64,000 bases of DNA from Halarcobacter sp. (GTDB lineage Bacteria; Campylobacterota; Campylobacteria; Campylobacterales; Arcobacteraceae), in contig NZ_OY780939.1 in the NCBI RefSeq assembly GCF_963675975.1, forward strand, positions 2,232,001-2,296,000, given 5' to 3'. The first letter of the stretch is position 1. Every line of letters starts with the position of its first letter. The translations under genes and the position numbers were made by a program. Under the pieces are notes generated by a model. The model made no database searches and had not been told where the DNA came from. It saw nothing but the letters and a program-made list of their open reading frames with translations. Positions 33,312-41,828 of this stretch are shown here, in pieces.

Positions 33312-33990
33312 CTTAAAAATTGCTACATTTAATCTAGATAAAGACAATGGAATTTTCCCTGATAGAATATACAATCTTTCTAATATAATTTATAAAAATA
33401 GATTTGATATTTTATGTTTACAAGAGGATTATAACTCAAAAAGATTTTCAAGTGGAAAATTTTTAAATGTAGAATTAAACTATAATTATGTTTCAATAAA
33501 AACAAGAGAAAAAATAAGAAATGGAATTAACAGTAGTTCTAATTTAACTATTCTTTCTAAATATCCTATAAAACTTTTGGATAAAATTTTTTTTAACAAA
33601 GGTAAAGAGGATATTGAAAGAGCAGCTGTTTTTTCCCAATTAAGCTTTAAAGGTAAAGAGATTTTATTAATCAATACTCATCTTTGTCATTTAAGTAGTA
33701 AAAATAGAATAGAACAAATTAGAGTTATACTAAAAAAAATCAATGAATATAAAAATTTTAATACAATCATATTTTGTGGAGATTTAAATGCCCTTCCTAG
33801 TTATACGGAGGTAAAACTATTAAAAGAGTACGGTTTTAGGGATAAAAACAGTGAATTTACCCATGAAGACAAGGTGATTTTAGACTATATTTTAAATAAA
33901 TCTAAAAGAGATATCTCTATAGAATCTAAAGTATTATTAAAAGGGTTTAGTGATCATCACTGTTTGTTAAACATAATCAATTTTCTATAA
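33304..33990 (+). CDS. Endonuclease/exonuclease/phosphatase-family hydrolase in the phn operon
   Basis: A 228-residue protein of the EEP (DNase I-like) fold with the motifs in order: KIATFNLD (Asn, about 5-12), CLQEDYN (catalytic Glu, about 40), NTHLCHL (about 122), CGDLNALPS (Asp/Asn pair, about 156) and a final SDHHCL (Asp-His, about 218). It has no signal peptide, so it acts in the cytosol. Members cleave phosphodiesters of nucleic acids, inositol lipids or small molecules. It overlaps phnN by 8 bp and precedes phnP by 9 bp, an uncommon place for this family. The likely role is cleaving an organophosphate diester, which is inference. Confidence 0.8.
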   Translation: MSNLKIATFNLDKDNGIFPDRIYNLSNIIYKNRFDILCLQEDYNSKRFSSGKFLNVELNYNYVSIKTREKIRNGINSSSNLTILSKYPIKLLDKIFFNKGKEDIERAAVFSQLSFKGKEILLINTHLCHLSSKNRIEQIRVILKKINEYKNFNTIIFCGDLNALPSYTEVKLLKEYGFRDKNSEFTHEDKVILDYILNKSKRDISIESKVLLKGFSDHHCLLNIINFL

Positions 33991-33999
33991 GGGTTTATT

Positions 34000-34737
34000 T
34001 TGAGATTTAAATTTTTAGGTTCTTCTGATAGTGCAGGTATACCTGTAGCTAATTGTAATTGTAATATTTGTAATGAATACAGAACAAATAAAAAAATCAA
34101 TCTATCAACCTGTGCATATCTTGAATTTGATGATAAGTATATACTTTTAGATGCTGGAAATGAAATGATATCAAATATATTTGATATGAAAGATATTAAA
34201 GCAATTTTTCTAACACACTTCCATGCCGACCATTGTTTAGGACTTTTAAGGCTTAGACATTCAGCTAAAAATATTAAATGTTTTCATCCAAAAGATGAGT
34301 TGGGATTTTCTGACCTTTTTAAACATAAACATTCAATTACTTATGAAATATTAGAGCCTTTTAAATCAATTTATATTGATGATATAAAAATAACTGCAAT
34401 ACCTTTAAAGCATTCAAAAAATACTTTTGGATACTTTATTGAAACAAAAGAGGTAAATATTGCTTATCTAACCGATTGTTATTCTGTAGCAAAAGATAGT
34501 TTAGATTTTTTAAAATCAAAAAAAATAGATTATGCTTTTATAGATGCTTGTTATGATGAAACAAAATCAAAAGGCAATCATCTAAACTACTTACAAGCAA
34601 GTTCTATCCTTGATGAGATAAATGCCAAAAAAGGCTTTTTAATGCATATTTCACATACTACAATGGAATATATTAGAAATAATAAAATCAAACTAAAATA
34701 TAGATATGTTTTAGATGATGAAGAGTTTAATTTATAG
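34000..34737 (+). CDS. phnP: Phosphoribosyl 1,2-cyclic phosphate phosphodiesterase PhnP
   Basis: A 245-residue metallo-beta-lactamase-fold enzyme that opens the cyclic phosphate left by C-P lyase, giving ribose 1,5-bisphosphate for PhnN. It has the structural zinc-binding cysteines CNCNIC (about 18-23), the catalytic LTHFHADHCLGL (HxHxDH, about 71), AIPLKHSKNTFGY, LTDCYSV and a final HISHTTMEY. It begins at TTG 34000 with AAGGG upstream. Last gene of the continuous phn run. Confidence 0.93.
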   Translation: MRFKFLGSSDSAGIPVANCNCNICNEYRTNKKINLSTCAYLEFDDKYILLDAGNEMISNIFDMKDIKAIFLTHFHADHCLGLLRLRHSAKNIKCFHPKDELGFSDLFKHKHSITYEILEPFKSIYIDDIKITAIPLKHSKNTFGYFIETKEVNIAYLTDCYSVAKDSLDFLKSKKIDYAFIDACYDETKSKGNHLNYLQASSILDEINAKKGFLMHISHTTMEYIRNNKIKLKYRYVLDDEEFNL

Positions 34738-34819
34738 TTACAATTTGATTACATAAAAATCTACTTTCTCTCATTTATCATTAGATATAATCACAAAAAT
34801 AATTTTAGGGTGGGGATAA

Positions 34820-35593
34820 ATGTTTGATAATATAGGTGGTTTTATTATAGATTTTGATGGTGCTTTTTTTAAAGACTTTCATATCTTACCTGGAGGAAAA
34901 GACTTTATTGAAACATTAAAGAACAAAGAGATACCCTTTGTCTTTTTAAGCAATCTTACAACTAAAACACCTGAAGAGTTACATGAACTTTTATTTCGTG
35001 TGGGAATATATATAGATAAAAATCAAATAATTACCTCATCATTACTTGCTAGAAACTATTTAAAAGAAAACTATCCAGATGCAAATGTAAAGGTTTATGG
35101 AAGTAAAGCCTTAAAAAGTGTAATTTATCAAGAATATAAAATTGGTGTTACTGATGTAGATGTAATAGTAATAGGAATGGACCCTAAAATCTCTATTGAT
35201 GATTTATCAAAAATAAGAAAACATATTCAAGATAATAAAAAAGTGATTTTTACAAATCCTGATTACTATTCTCCCACATCAAGTGGCTATGATTTTGAAT
35301 GTGGTGTTATGGTTGAGTTATTTAAACCACACCTTCAAGAGCAACCAGAAATAATAGGTAAACCATCAAAATATGCCTTTGATTTTGCAATAAAAAAACT
35401 AAATATTCCTAGAGAATATATTGCAATGGTTGGAGATACTTATGAAACAGATATAAAAGGTGCCCATGATTGGGGTTTAATACCAATACACTTACAAACT
35501 ACAAATGATGATAGTTATAATACTTTAAAACTAGATGCCTATGAGTATAAAAATCTTGAAGATTTATGTACTCATTTTAAAAGTGTAGTTTAA
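34820..35593 (+). CDS. HAD-superfamily (IIA) phosphatase
   Basis: A 257-residue NagD-like hydrolase. Motif I is IDFDGAFF (nucleophile Asp13; the usual Thr/Val after DG is Ala), motif II FLSNLT (about 47), a cap domain in the middle, motif III Lys in GKPSKYAFD (about 180) and motif IV VGDTYETDIKGAHDWGL. It probably dephosphorylates a small sugar or glycerol phosphate. It follows phnP after an 82-bp gap containing TATAATC (34784), so it likely has its own promoter but may still serve organophosphate use. Convergent with, and overlapping by 4 bp, the PHP gene. Confidence 0.82.
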   Translation: MFDNIGGFIIDFDGAFFKDFHILPGGKDFIETLKNKEIPFVFLSNLTTKTPEELHELLFRVGIYIDKNQIITSSLLARNYLKENYPDANVKVYGSKALKSVIYQEYKIGVTDVDVIVIGMDPKISIDDLSKIRKHIQDNKKVIFTNPDYYSPTSSGYDFECGVMVELFKPHLQEQPEIIGKPSKYAFDFAIKKLNIPREYIAMVGDTYETDIKGAHDWGLIPIHLQTTNDDSYNTLKLDAYEYKNLEDLCTHFKSVV

Positions 35594-36393
35594 AACTTAA
35601 CTTTTATCATCTCTTTCTTTTCAAAATATACGCAGTTAGTAAAACCAATATTTTTGGCTAATTTTTCACAATAATCTTTTTTGTACCCCACATGTTCAAC
35701 TGCATGGGAGTCACTTCCAAAGGTAATTGGTATATCATATGCGTAAATCTCTTCAAGAAGTTTTTTAGAAGGATATGTATCTTTAACACTTTTTCTTAAG
35801 CCTGAAGCATTTATCTCAACTGCCATACCTGATTTTTTTATCTGTTTTAGAGCATCTTTTGCAATAAGTCGAATATCTTTTTTAGGTTCGTCATTAGTTA
35901 AAATTTTAACCAAATCAATATGTCCTACAATATTAAAATATTCAGTTTTAGCCATTTTTTTTATTTGTTCAAAATAATTATTCCATAAAGTAGTTGCATC
36001 TACATTTTTAAATAGATTTTTCCCTTTTTTATACTCTTTTATCATTTTGGGATCATCAACTAAATATTGATCTAAAAAATGAACTGAACCTATTAGATAA
36101 TCAACTTCATCTTTTAAAAGTTTTTTATTCATCCCATAATCTAAATAATCAAATTCATAGGCAAAAAGAAGTTTAATTTTATTGTTATATTCCATTTTTG
36201 CATCTTCAAACATTTGAATATAGTCTTTTTTATATTTGTTTTCCATTCTATGCTTTTTATCATATTTCATTGGGTTATGGTCTGAAAAACCCAATACATC
36301 TATTTTCTCTTTTATGGCTTTTTTTATATAATCATCCATAATTCCAACAGCGTGCTTACAAAGATAAGTATGGTTATGTAAATCAACTTTCAT
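35590..36393 (-). CDS. PHP-domain phosphatase, histidinol-phosphatase-like
   Basis: A 267-residue polymerase-and-histidinol-phosphatase (PHP) protein. Metal ligands are visible in DLHNHTYLCKH (about 3-13), FSDHNPMKY (about 38), GSVHFLDQY (about 120), IVGHIDLVK and TFGSDSHAVEHVGY (about 228). Layout and length fit the HisK-type histidinol phosphatases, so it may supply the last dephosphorylation in histidine synthesis. Its position after a second PHP gene and beside the phn operon allows an organophosphate substrate instead. The gap to the upstream gene is 2 bp. Confidence 0.82.
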   Translation of the reverse strand: MKVDLHNHTYLCKHAVGIMDDYIKKAIKEKIDVLGFSDHNPMKYDKKHRMENKYKKDYIQMFEDAKMEYNNKIKLLFAYEFDYLDYGMNKKLLKDEVDYLIGSVHFLDQYLVDDPKMIKEYKKGKNLFKNVDATTLWNNYFEQIKKMAKTEYFNIVGHIDLVKILTNDEPKKDIRLIAKDALKQIKKSGMAVEINASGLRKSVKDTYPSKKLLEEIYAYDIPITFGSDSHAVEHVGYKKDYCEKLAKNIGFTNCVYFEKKEMIKVKF

Positions 36394-36395
36394 TT

Positions 36396-37646
36396 TTAGC
36401 CTTTATAAAAGAAATTTTTTCTGTATCTTAATAGTTTTGATTTCACAATATCAATTTTATGGCTAAAGTCTTCTTTATTTATTAAGCCATCAACTATAAG
36501 TCTAGCCTCTTTTGATTTAAACTTATCATGGGTAGGGTAATACTCTTTTAATAAAAACAGTGTATATGAAACAAGTTTTTCATCTCCAACTGCTTGATAC
36601 TCGTTATTTGACCTTTTAAATATAGCTACAGATAATAAACCTTTTATTGCACCTACTATATCTGTCTCTTTTTTTGTTTTTGAATATATTATAGAAAATC
36701 TATCTCCAATACCTACTTTTATATCATGGGCATCACTATTTCCCAAAGCTGCAATATGTTTTTGCTTATATTGATAATAATTAAGATAAGTTAAATTATT
36801 ACACTCTTCAATTTGGTCAATATCTCCAAATACTTCAACTGCATCAACTGTTGATTTTTCCAATAACTCTTTATATATTGCTTGGTGTAGATGATATTTT
36901 TGGTCATAATATATCCAATGGGGATGACACAATATTGCAAGACCATTGTTCTCTTGTATTTTTTTTATTGTCCATAAATTTCTAGCATAATGTTTAGGAT
37001 TAATATCTTTAGCTATTTTACCCTTTATCTTATTTTCTATCTCTTCTAACTCACATTTGTATATCTCTTCATCATCTCTTAATTCGTCAATAGAACAATC
37101 TGTGTTTATACTCAGCATATGTCCATTTCCTTTTGAAAAAGAAGTATCCCCTTTTCCTACACTTACCTCTTCTCCTGGAAGTATAGTAATATCAATTTTA
37201 TTTTCATCTTTCTTTTTTATAGCTTCTTTGCTTCCTTTATAATTATCATGGTCTGTAATTGAAATAAAATCCATACCAAACTCTAAAGATTCTAGAATCA
37301 TAGCCATTGGTGTTCTTTTACCATCTGAATATGTAGTATGCATGTGTAAGTCACCTTTTAAAGCTGTTAGCTCTAAAATCTTTTTTTCAACTGCAAATAG
37401 ATTTATAGATTTTGATTCTTTATAATTAAAATTTACTTTTAAAATATATTCACCATAAGTTTGCATTTTATATTCAAAAACTATATCTTGTTTTTGTATT
37501 TCAAATTTAATTTTTTCATTATGAAAATAGTCATTTTTTGAGAATATATTTATTGATTCAATATTTTTTATATTGTTTGGATTTATAAGATTTAATTTAA
37601 ACGATATTTTTTTATCTAAAGGGGTTACCCGTGGGAATAGTTTCAT
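36396..37646 (-). CDS. PHP-domain metallohydrolase (CehA/McbA-like) with N-terminal beta domain
   Basis: A 416-residue protein. The first about 90 residues look like a beta-rich domain; the PHP domain follows with LKGDLHMHTTYSDGKRTP (about 92-109), FISITDHDNYKGS, ILPGEEVS, LCHPHWIYYD and GNSDAHDIKVG. No signal peptide is visible. PHP phosphodiesterases acting on small cyclic or glycerol-type phosphodiesters are known, including a PhnP-like one from Eggerthella. It overlaps the permease gene upstream by 4 bp (ATGA), so it is co-expressed with the transporter and probably hydrolyses the imported compound. Confidence 0.8.
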   Translation of the reverse strand: MKLFPRVTPLDKKISFKLNLINPNNIKNIESINIFSKNDYFHNEKIKFEIQKQDIVFEYKMQTYGEYILKVNFNYKESKSINLFAVEKKILELTALKGDLHMHTTYSDGKRTPMAMILESLEFGMDFISITDHDNYKGSKEAIKKKDENKIDITILPGEEVSVGKGDTSFSKGNGHMLSINTDCSIDELRDDEEIYKCELEEIENKIKGKIAKDINPKHYARNLWTIKKIQENNGLAILCHPHWIYYDQKYHLHQAIYKELLEKSTVDAVEVFGDIDQIEECNNLTYLNYYQYKQKHIAALGNSDAHDIKVGIGDRFSIIYSKTKKETDIVGAIKGLLSVAIFKRSNNEYQAVGDEKLVSYTLFLLKEYYPTHDKFKSKEARLIVDGLINKEDFSHKIDIVKSKLLRYRKNFFYKG

Positions 37647-38443
37647 TTATTTTCCTTTCTTTTTTTTAAAACATAAAGTGTAGATAATCCTATGGTTACT
37701 AGGATAATAATTAAGGCAAGTACATTTAGTACAGGAGTAAGTCCAAGTTTTACCATACTTCCAATATGAATAGTGATTGTACTTTGTGTACCTATTAAAA
37801 ACAGTGTTGTGTTATAGTTTTGTATTGATTGTAAAAAAGCTAATGCTGTTGCTGAAAAAATAGCAGGCTTTAAAAAAGGAACTGTTATTTTAAAAAACAA
37901 TTGTGTAGGTGAAGCTCCCAAATCTAAAGCTGCAAGTTCTAAGTTTTTATCAAACTTTTGAAGTCTAGACATAAACAGCAACATTGCCATAGATGAGATA
38001 AATGTAGTTTGCCCAACAATTGTCAAAATAATACCTCCTGAAACCTCAAAAAGATTATTCCACATCACTAGTGTTGCTATACCTATAATAACTCCGGGGG
38101 TTAATATGGGAGAGACTAAAATTGCATAAAAAACATCTCTTGCTTTTTTATTTATATTTAGTAAAAACAAAGCACCTGCTAAACCAAGAGGAATAGACAA
38201 TATTACAACTCCAAGACCAATTATTAGTGAGTTTAATATTGCTTCAAAAAGTTTATAATCTTGGAAAAACTCACTTATCCAATGTAAAGAAAACCCTTTC
38301 CATGGGTAAATTGTAGGGATTGAACTTTCATTGAACGCTGCTAATGAAACAACTACTAAGGGTAAAAACAGATATATAAAAAAGCTAAAAAAATAAAACT
38401 TTATTGCAATATCTGCAATTTTTTTTGAATCAATATTTTTCAT
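37643..38443 (-). CDS. ABC transporter permease (PotC/PhnV type)
   Basis: A 266-residue inner-membrane permease with six predicted spans, the first at 14-37. The ATPase-docking loop is at about 180-200 (LAALDLGASPTQLFFKITVPFLKPAI). It belongs to the class that serves spermidine/putrescine, iron and 2-aminoethylphosphonate importers. It overlaps the neighbouring permease by 4 bp and the PHP gene by 4 bp. Confidence 0.88.
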   Translation of the reverse strand: MKNIDSKKIADIAIKFYFFSFFIYLFLPLVVVSLAAFNESSIPTIYPWKGFSLHWISEFFQDYKLFEAILNSLIIGLGVVILSIPLGLAGALFLLNINKKARDVFYAILVSPILTPGVIIGIATLVMWNNLFEVSGGIILTIVGQTTFISSMAMLLFMSRLQKFDKNLELAALDLGASPTQLFFKITVPFLKPAIFSATALAFLQSIQNYNTTLFLIGTQSTITIHIGSMVKLGLTPVLNVLALIIILVTIGLSTLYVLKKRKENK

Positions 38444-39465
38444 TTTGACATATCCTCTAGTTTTACTTTAAAGAGTTTTAACATCAACACTATAAATAAT
38501 ATACATAAAACTAATAATGCAATTCCATATGCAGAACCTTGATTCCAATTTCCACCATCAAAAAACCAACTATATATAATCTGAGTAAACCATAAACCTT
38601 TAGTTCCACCTAATATTGAAGGTACTGCATAGGTTCCGGCTGTTAACATAAAAACAAAGATTGAACCAACAGCAATTCCTGGTTTCGCATAAGGAATGAT
38701 GATTTTTTTATGTATTGTTATCCAAGAAGCCCCTAAATCCCTTGCTGCTAGGATTTGATTTTTATCTAAAGTTTCTAGGGTATTGTAAATAGGGAAAAGC
38801 ATAAAAAGAATATAAGCATAAACCATTCCTATTAGTGCTGCTGAATTATTTTGAAAAAAATCAATAGGTGTATCAATAAAACCTAAAGAGATTAATATAT
38901 TATTTATAATCCCATTAAAAGATAAAATCATAAACCAAGCAAATGTTCTTAGAAGTTCATCTATCCAATATGGAATAATCAATCCCAAAAAGATAAATAT
39001 CTTACCCTTACTGCTTGCCATATGGGCTAAATAGTATGCGATAGGATAACATACTAAAAATGCAAGTATTGTAACAAGTATAGAGGACCAAATTGTTTTA
39101 AAAAATATAGATCTATGTAAGTTATTTGTTAATAAATACTCATAATTTTCATTAGTGTATATTTTAGGAGGTTCTTGGGATAATAAATCATTTTTTTCAA
39201 TTTGCTCACTTAGTTTGTTTATTTTCTCTTCAAGTTTTTTATTTTGTGGATTCTTATCTAACTGTTTTTCTAACTCATATCTTTTAGCATCTAATTTATC
39301 TGTCTCTTCCCACAGTTTTTGTTGTGCTGTTTCATCATATTTCCAAAATGAATACTCTACCATTAAAGCTTGGGGAAAGATAATAAATATACTTAACCAT
39401 AAAATCACAGAAAATAAGATATAAGCACTTAAAGCTTTTCCATATCTATTAATTAATTTTGACAT
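38440..39465 (-). CDS. ABC transporter permease (PotB/PhnU type) with charged insert
   Basis: A 341-residue permease, about 50 residues longer than usual for the class. After the first span (about 11-33) there is a charged, helical periplasmic insert at about 45-105 (DKLDAKRYELEKQLDKNPQ). The rest is a normal six-span permease with the docking loop AARDLGASWITIHKKIIIPYAKPGI. Partner of the permease at 37643-38443. It overlaps the ATPase gene by 1 bp. Confidence 0.86.
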   Translation of the reverse strand: MSKLINRYGKALSAYILFSVILWLSIFIIFPQALMVEYSFWKYDETAQQKLWEETDKLDAKRYELEKQLDKNPQNKKLEEKINKLSEQIEKNDLLSQEPPKIYTNENYEYLLTNNLHRSIFFKTIWSSILVTILAFLVCYPIAYYLAHMASSKGKIFIFLGLIIPYWIDELLRTFAWFMILSFNGIINNILISLGFIDTPIDFFQNNSAALIGMVYAYILFMLFPIYNTLETLDKNQILAARDLGASWITIHKKIIIPYAKPGIAVGSIFVFMLTAGTYAVPSILGGTKGLWFTQIIYSWFFDGGNWNQGSAYGIALLVLCILFIVLMLKLFKVKLEDMSK

Positions 39466-40535
39466 TAAAAAGCCTTTAAAAGTACAACATCATTTTCATC
39501 AAAATATATTGTCATCTTCTCTTTACTAACTTTTAATTGTAATTCATTGTTATTCTTTTTATGTAATACAATATCGTTTTTTATTAAATCCTCTTCATAT
39601 CTTTTTAGATAAATATTTAGTAAAGAGCCTTCAAAAGAGCTTGTGTTGATATTTAATGAGATAGAATTTATTTTTTGTTTTAATGAAAATCTTTCTGGTC
39701 TAATAAATAGTTTTACACTATCTCCAACTTTTAATTTAGCTTTTTTTATCACATTAAAATTTCCATATATAGTTTTAACAATAACATTTTCATCTAAATT
39801 TCGAATAATCTTTCCATTAAACTCATTATTCTCACCCACAAAATTTGCTACAAATGTAGTTTTTGGGTTATTATACAACTCTTGAGGGGTAGAAACTTGT
39901 TCAACTCTTCCTTTTGACATAACAGCAACTTTATCAGACATAGATAAAGCTTCACCTTGGTCATGGGTAATATATATAAACGTAATACCTGTAAGTTTTT
40001 GTAAAGCTCTAAGCTCTTTTCTCATATGTTGTCTAAGTTTTAAATCTAAAGCTGATAAAGGCTCATCTAAAAGCAATACTTTTGGTTCAACAGCAAGAGC
40101 TCTAGCTATTGCTACTCTTTGTTTTTGTCCACCTGACAAATCTTCTATTGAACTATTCTCATACTCTTCTAGGGATACCATTTTTAATAATTCATTTACT
40201 TTTTTGTCTATTTGTTTATTATCTACTTTTTTAACTCTTAGTCCAAAAGCAATATTCTCTTTTACACTAATATTTAGAAATAAAGCAAGATTTTGAAAAA
40301 CAAGGGATGTTGGTCTTTTATTTGCACTAACATTTTTCATATTTTGATCTGCTATAAAAACTTTCCCTTTTGTTGGTTCTAAAAATCCAGATATAATCTT
40401 TAATAATGTTGTTTTTCCACAACCAGATGGACCAAGAATAGAGAAAAATTCTCCTTTTTCTATATTTAAGTTTACGTTTTTAAGTGCGTGAAGTTTTTCA
40501 AATTCCATTGTAATATCTTCAATTTTTACACCCAT
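39465..40535 (-). CDS. ABC transporter ATPase (PotA/PhnT type)
   Basis: A 356-residue ATPase with Walker A GPSGCGKTT (about 35), signature LSGGQKQRVAIARAL, Walker B VLLLDEPLSALDL, H-loop YITHDQGEAL and a C-terminal TOBE-like domain (about 235-356). The sequence fits importers for polyamines, ferric iron or 2-aminoethylphosphonate and cannot by itself tell them apart. First gene of the leftward operon ATPase-permease-permease-PHP-PHP; divergent from the binding-protein gene. Confidence 0.9.
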   Translation of the reverse strand: MGVKIEDITMEFEKLHALKNVNLNIEKGEFFSILGPSGCGKTTLLKIISGFLEPTKGKVFIADQNMKNVSANKRPTSLVFQNLALFLNISVKENIAFGLRVKKVDNKQIDKKVNELLKMVSLEEYENSSIEDLSGGQKQRVAIARALAVEPKVLLLDEPLSALDLKLRQHMRKELRALQKLTGITFIYITHDQGEALSMSDKVAVMSKGRVEQVSTPQELYNNPKTTFVANFVGENNEFNGKIIRNLDENVIVKTIYGNFNVIKKAKLKVGDSVKLFIRPERFSLKQKINSISLNINTSSFEGSLLNIYLKRYEEDLIKNDIVLHKKNNNELQLKVSKEKMTIYFDENDVVLLKAF

Positions 40536-40592
40536 TCTATACCTTTTACTATTTTTTCTTATGAAACCTTACGTTGAGTATATTACAGAACA

Positions 40593-40609
40593 GTTACAAT
40601 ACTTGTAAC
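40593..40609. promoter_or_regulatory. Palindrome in divergent transporter promoter
   Basis: GTTACA-N5-TGTAAC lies roughly midway between the two divergent starts (40535 and 40666). This is a sensible place for an operator controlling both directions. It is not the PhnF site, though the ACTTGTA half resembles part of it. The binding factor is unknown. Confidence 0.4.
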
Positions 40610-40665
40610 CATTTGGTAATCACACAGATTTAAAATTTCATTATAAATTATTTAAAGGTGTGTTT

Positions 40666-41793
40666 ATGAATAGAAGAAATTTTCTAAAAAAGGGTTTAGG
40701 TTTAGGAAGTGCTGCACTTATTGCTCCTGCAATTGTTTCAAATACTATGGCATCATCAATGGAATTAAACCTTTATGCATGGTCTGATTATATTTCAGAA
40801 GATATGATTAAAGCTTTTGAAAAAGAGACAGGTATTAAAGTTAATCTAACAACTTATGGTTCAAATGATGAAGTGTTAAATAAATTAAGAGCCTCAAAAG
40901 GAAATGGATTTGATATTGTTATGCCATCTGTAACATATGGTCAACAATGGTATAAACACAGACTTTTACAACCATTAGATTTAACAAAATTAAATGTTGC
41001 AGGTTGTGAAAAATCAATGTGGGATTCATCTGCTTCATTTGGTGGAGAGTTTAGAGGAAAAAGATATATTGTTCCATTTAACTGGGGAACTGAAGCTATT
41101 GCTGTAAATACTGAAAAGCTTGATGCAAAAGCAAATAAGATTTCATATGGAGATTTATGGAAAGATAATTTAGATTCAAAAGTAACAGTTAGAGCTCATT
41201 CATCTTTAATTGGTGTTGGATTATATCTTGATAGAATCGGAAAAGTGAAATCAAATAGAATGTTAGATACCTATAAAGATGAACAAACTATGAGAGATGT
41301 TTACTCTAAGATAACTGATTATGTAATTGAGCACAAAAACAATATTAGACAATTTTGGTCAAATGCACAAGAAACAACTAATGCTTTTATGCAAAATGGT
41401 TGTGTTATAGGACAAACTTGGGATGGTCCTGCTATGAGAATGATGAGTGAAACTAATGGGAAAATCAAGTTTATGGCTCCAAAAGAGGGTGCTATTACTT
41501 GGATGGATGGAATGGCTATTCCAAAGGGTGCAAAAAATGTATCTGCTGCTTATGCTTGGATAAATTGGTATTATAATGGCGGAAAATCAGGAGCAATGCA
41601 TGCAAATGCTTCAGGATATAACTCTTGTGCAGCAGGAGCAGCAAAATACTTATCAGCTCAAGCTAAAGCAAATTTTGAAGAGGCTTATCCTGGCGATGCA
41701 ATTAAAAATCTATGGTGGTATCCAGAAGAGCCAACTTGGTTTGTAACAGTTAGAAATGAGTTTAGAGATAAACTTTTAGCAGCTGGTGTATAA
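40666..41793 (+). CDS. Periplasmic binding protein with Tat signal (PotD/PhnS-like)
   Basis: A 375-residue substrate-binding protein. The N-terminus MNRRNFLKKGLGLGSAALIAP is a twin-arginine (Tat) signal with RRNFLK, and cleavage is expected near residue 30. The mature part begins MELNLYAWSDYISEDMIKAFEKETGIKV, typical of the spermidine/putrescine-binding class, which also includes 2-aminoethylphosphonate-binding proteins. I start at ATG 40666 (AAAGG upstream), not the GTG two codons earlier. It is the binding protein for the divergent transporter. The ligand cannot be decided; an aminophosphonate or phosphodiester is suggested by the neighbours. Confidence 0.87.
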   Translation: MNRRNFLKKGLGLGSAALIAPAIVSNTMASSMELNLYAWSDYISEDMIKAFEKETGIKVNLTTYGSNDEVLNKLRASKGNGFDIVMPSVTYGQQWYKHRLLQPLDLTKLNVAGCEKSMWDSSASFGGEFRGKRYIVPFNWGTEAIAVNTEKLDAKANKISYGDLWKDNLDSKVTVRAHSSLIGVGLYLDRIGKVKSNRMLDTYKDEQTMRDVYSKITDYVIEHKNNIRQFWSNAQETTNAFMQNGCVIGQTWDGPAMRMMSETNGKIKFMAPKEGAITWMDGMAIPKGAKNVSAAYAWINWYYNGGKSGAMHANASGYNSCAAGAAKYLSAQAKANFEEAYPGDAIKNLWWYPEEPTWFVTVRNEFRDKLLAAGV

Positions 41794-41799
41794 AAAGAT

Positions 41800-41823
41800 T
41801 TACAAAGGGAAAACCCTTTGTAA
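41800..41823. terminator. Bidirectional terminator between binding-protein gene and trpB
   Basis: A perfect 10-bp stem TTACAAAGGG/CCCTTTGTAA with an AAAA loop, flanked by AT-rich tails on both sides, between two convergent genes. Confidence 0.85.
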
Positions 41824-41828
41824 TATAT

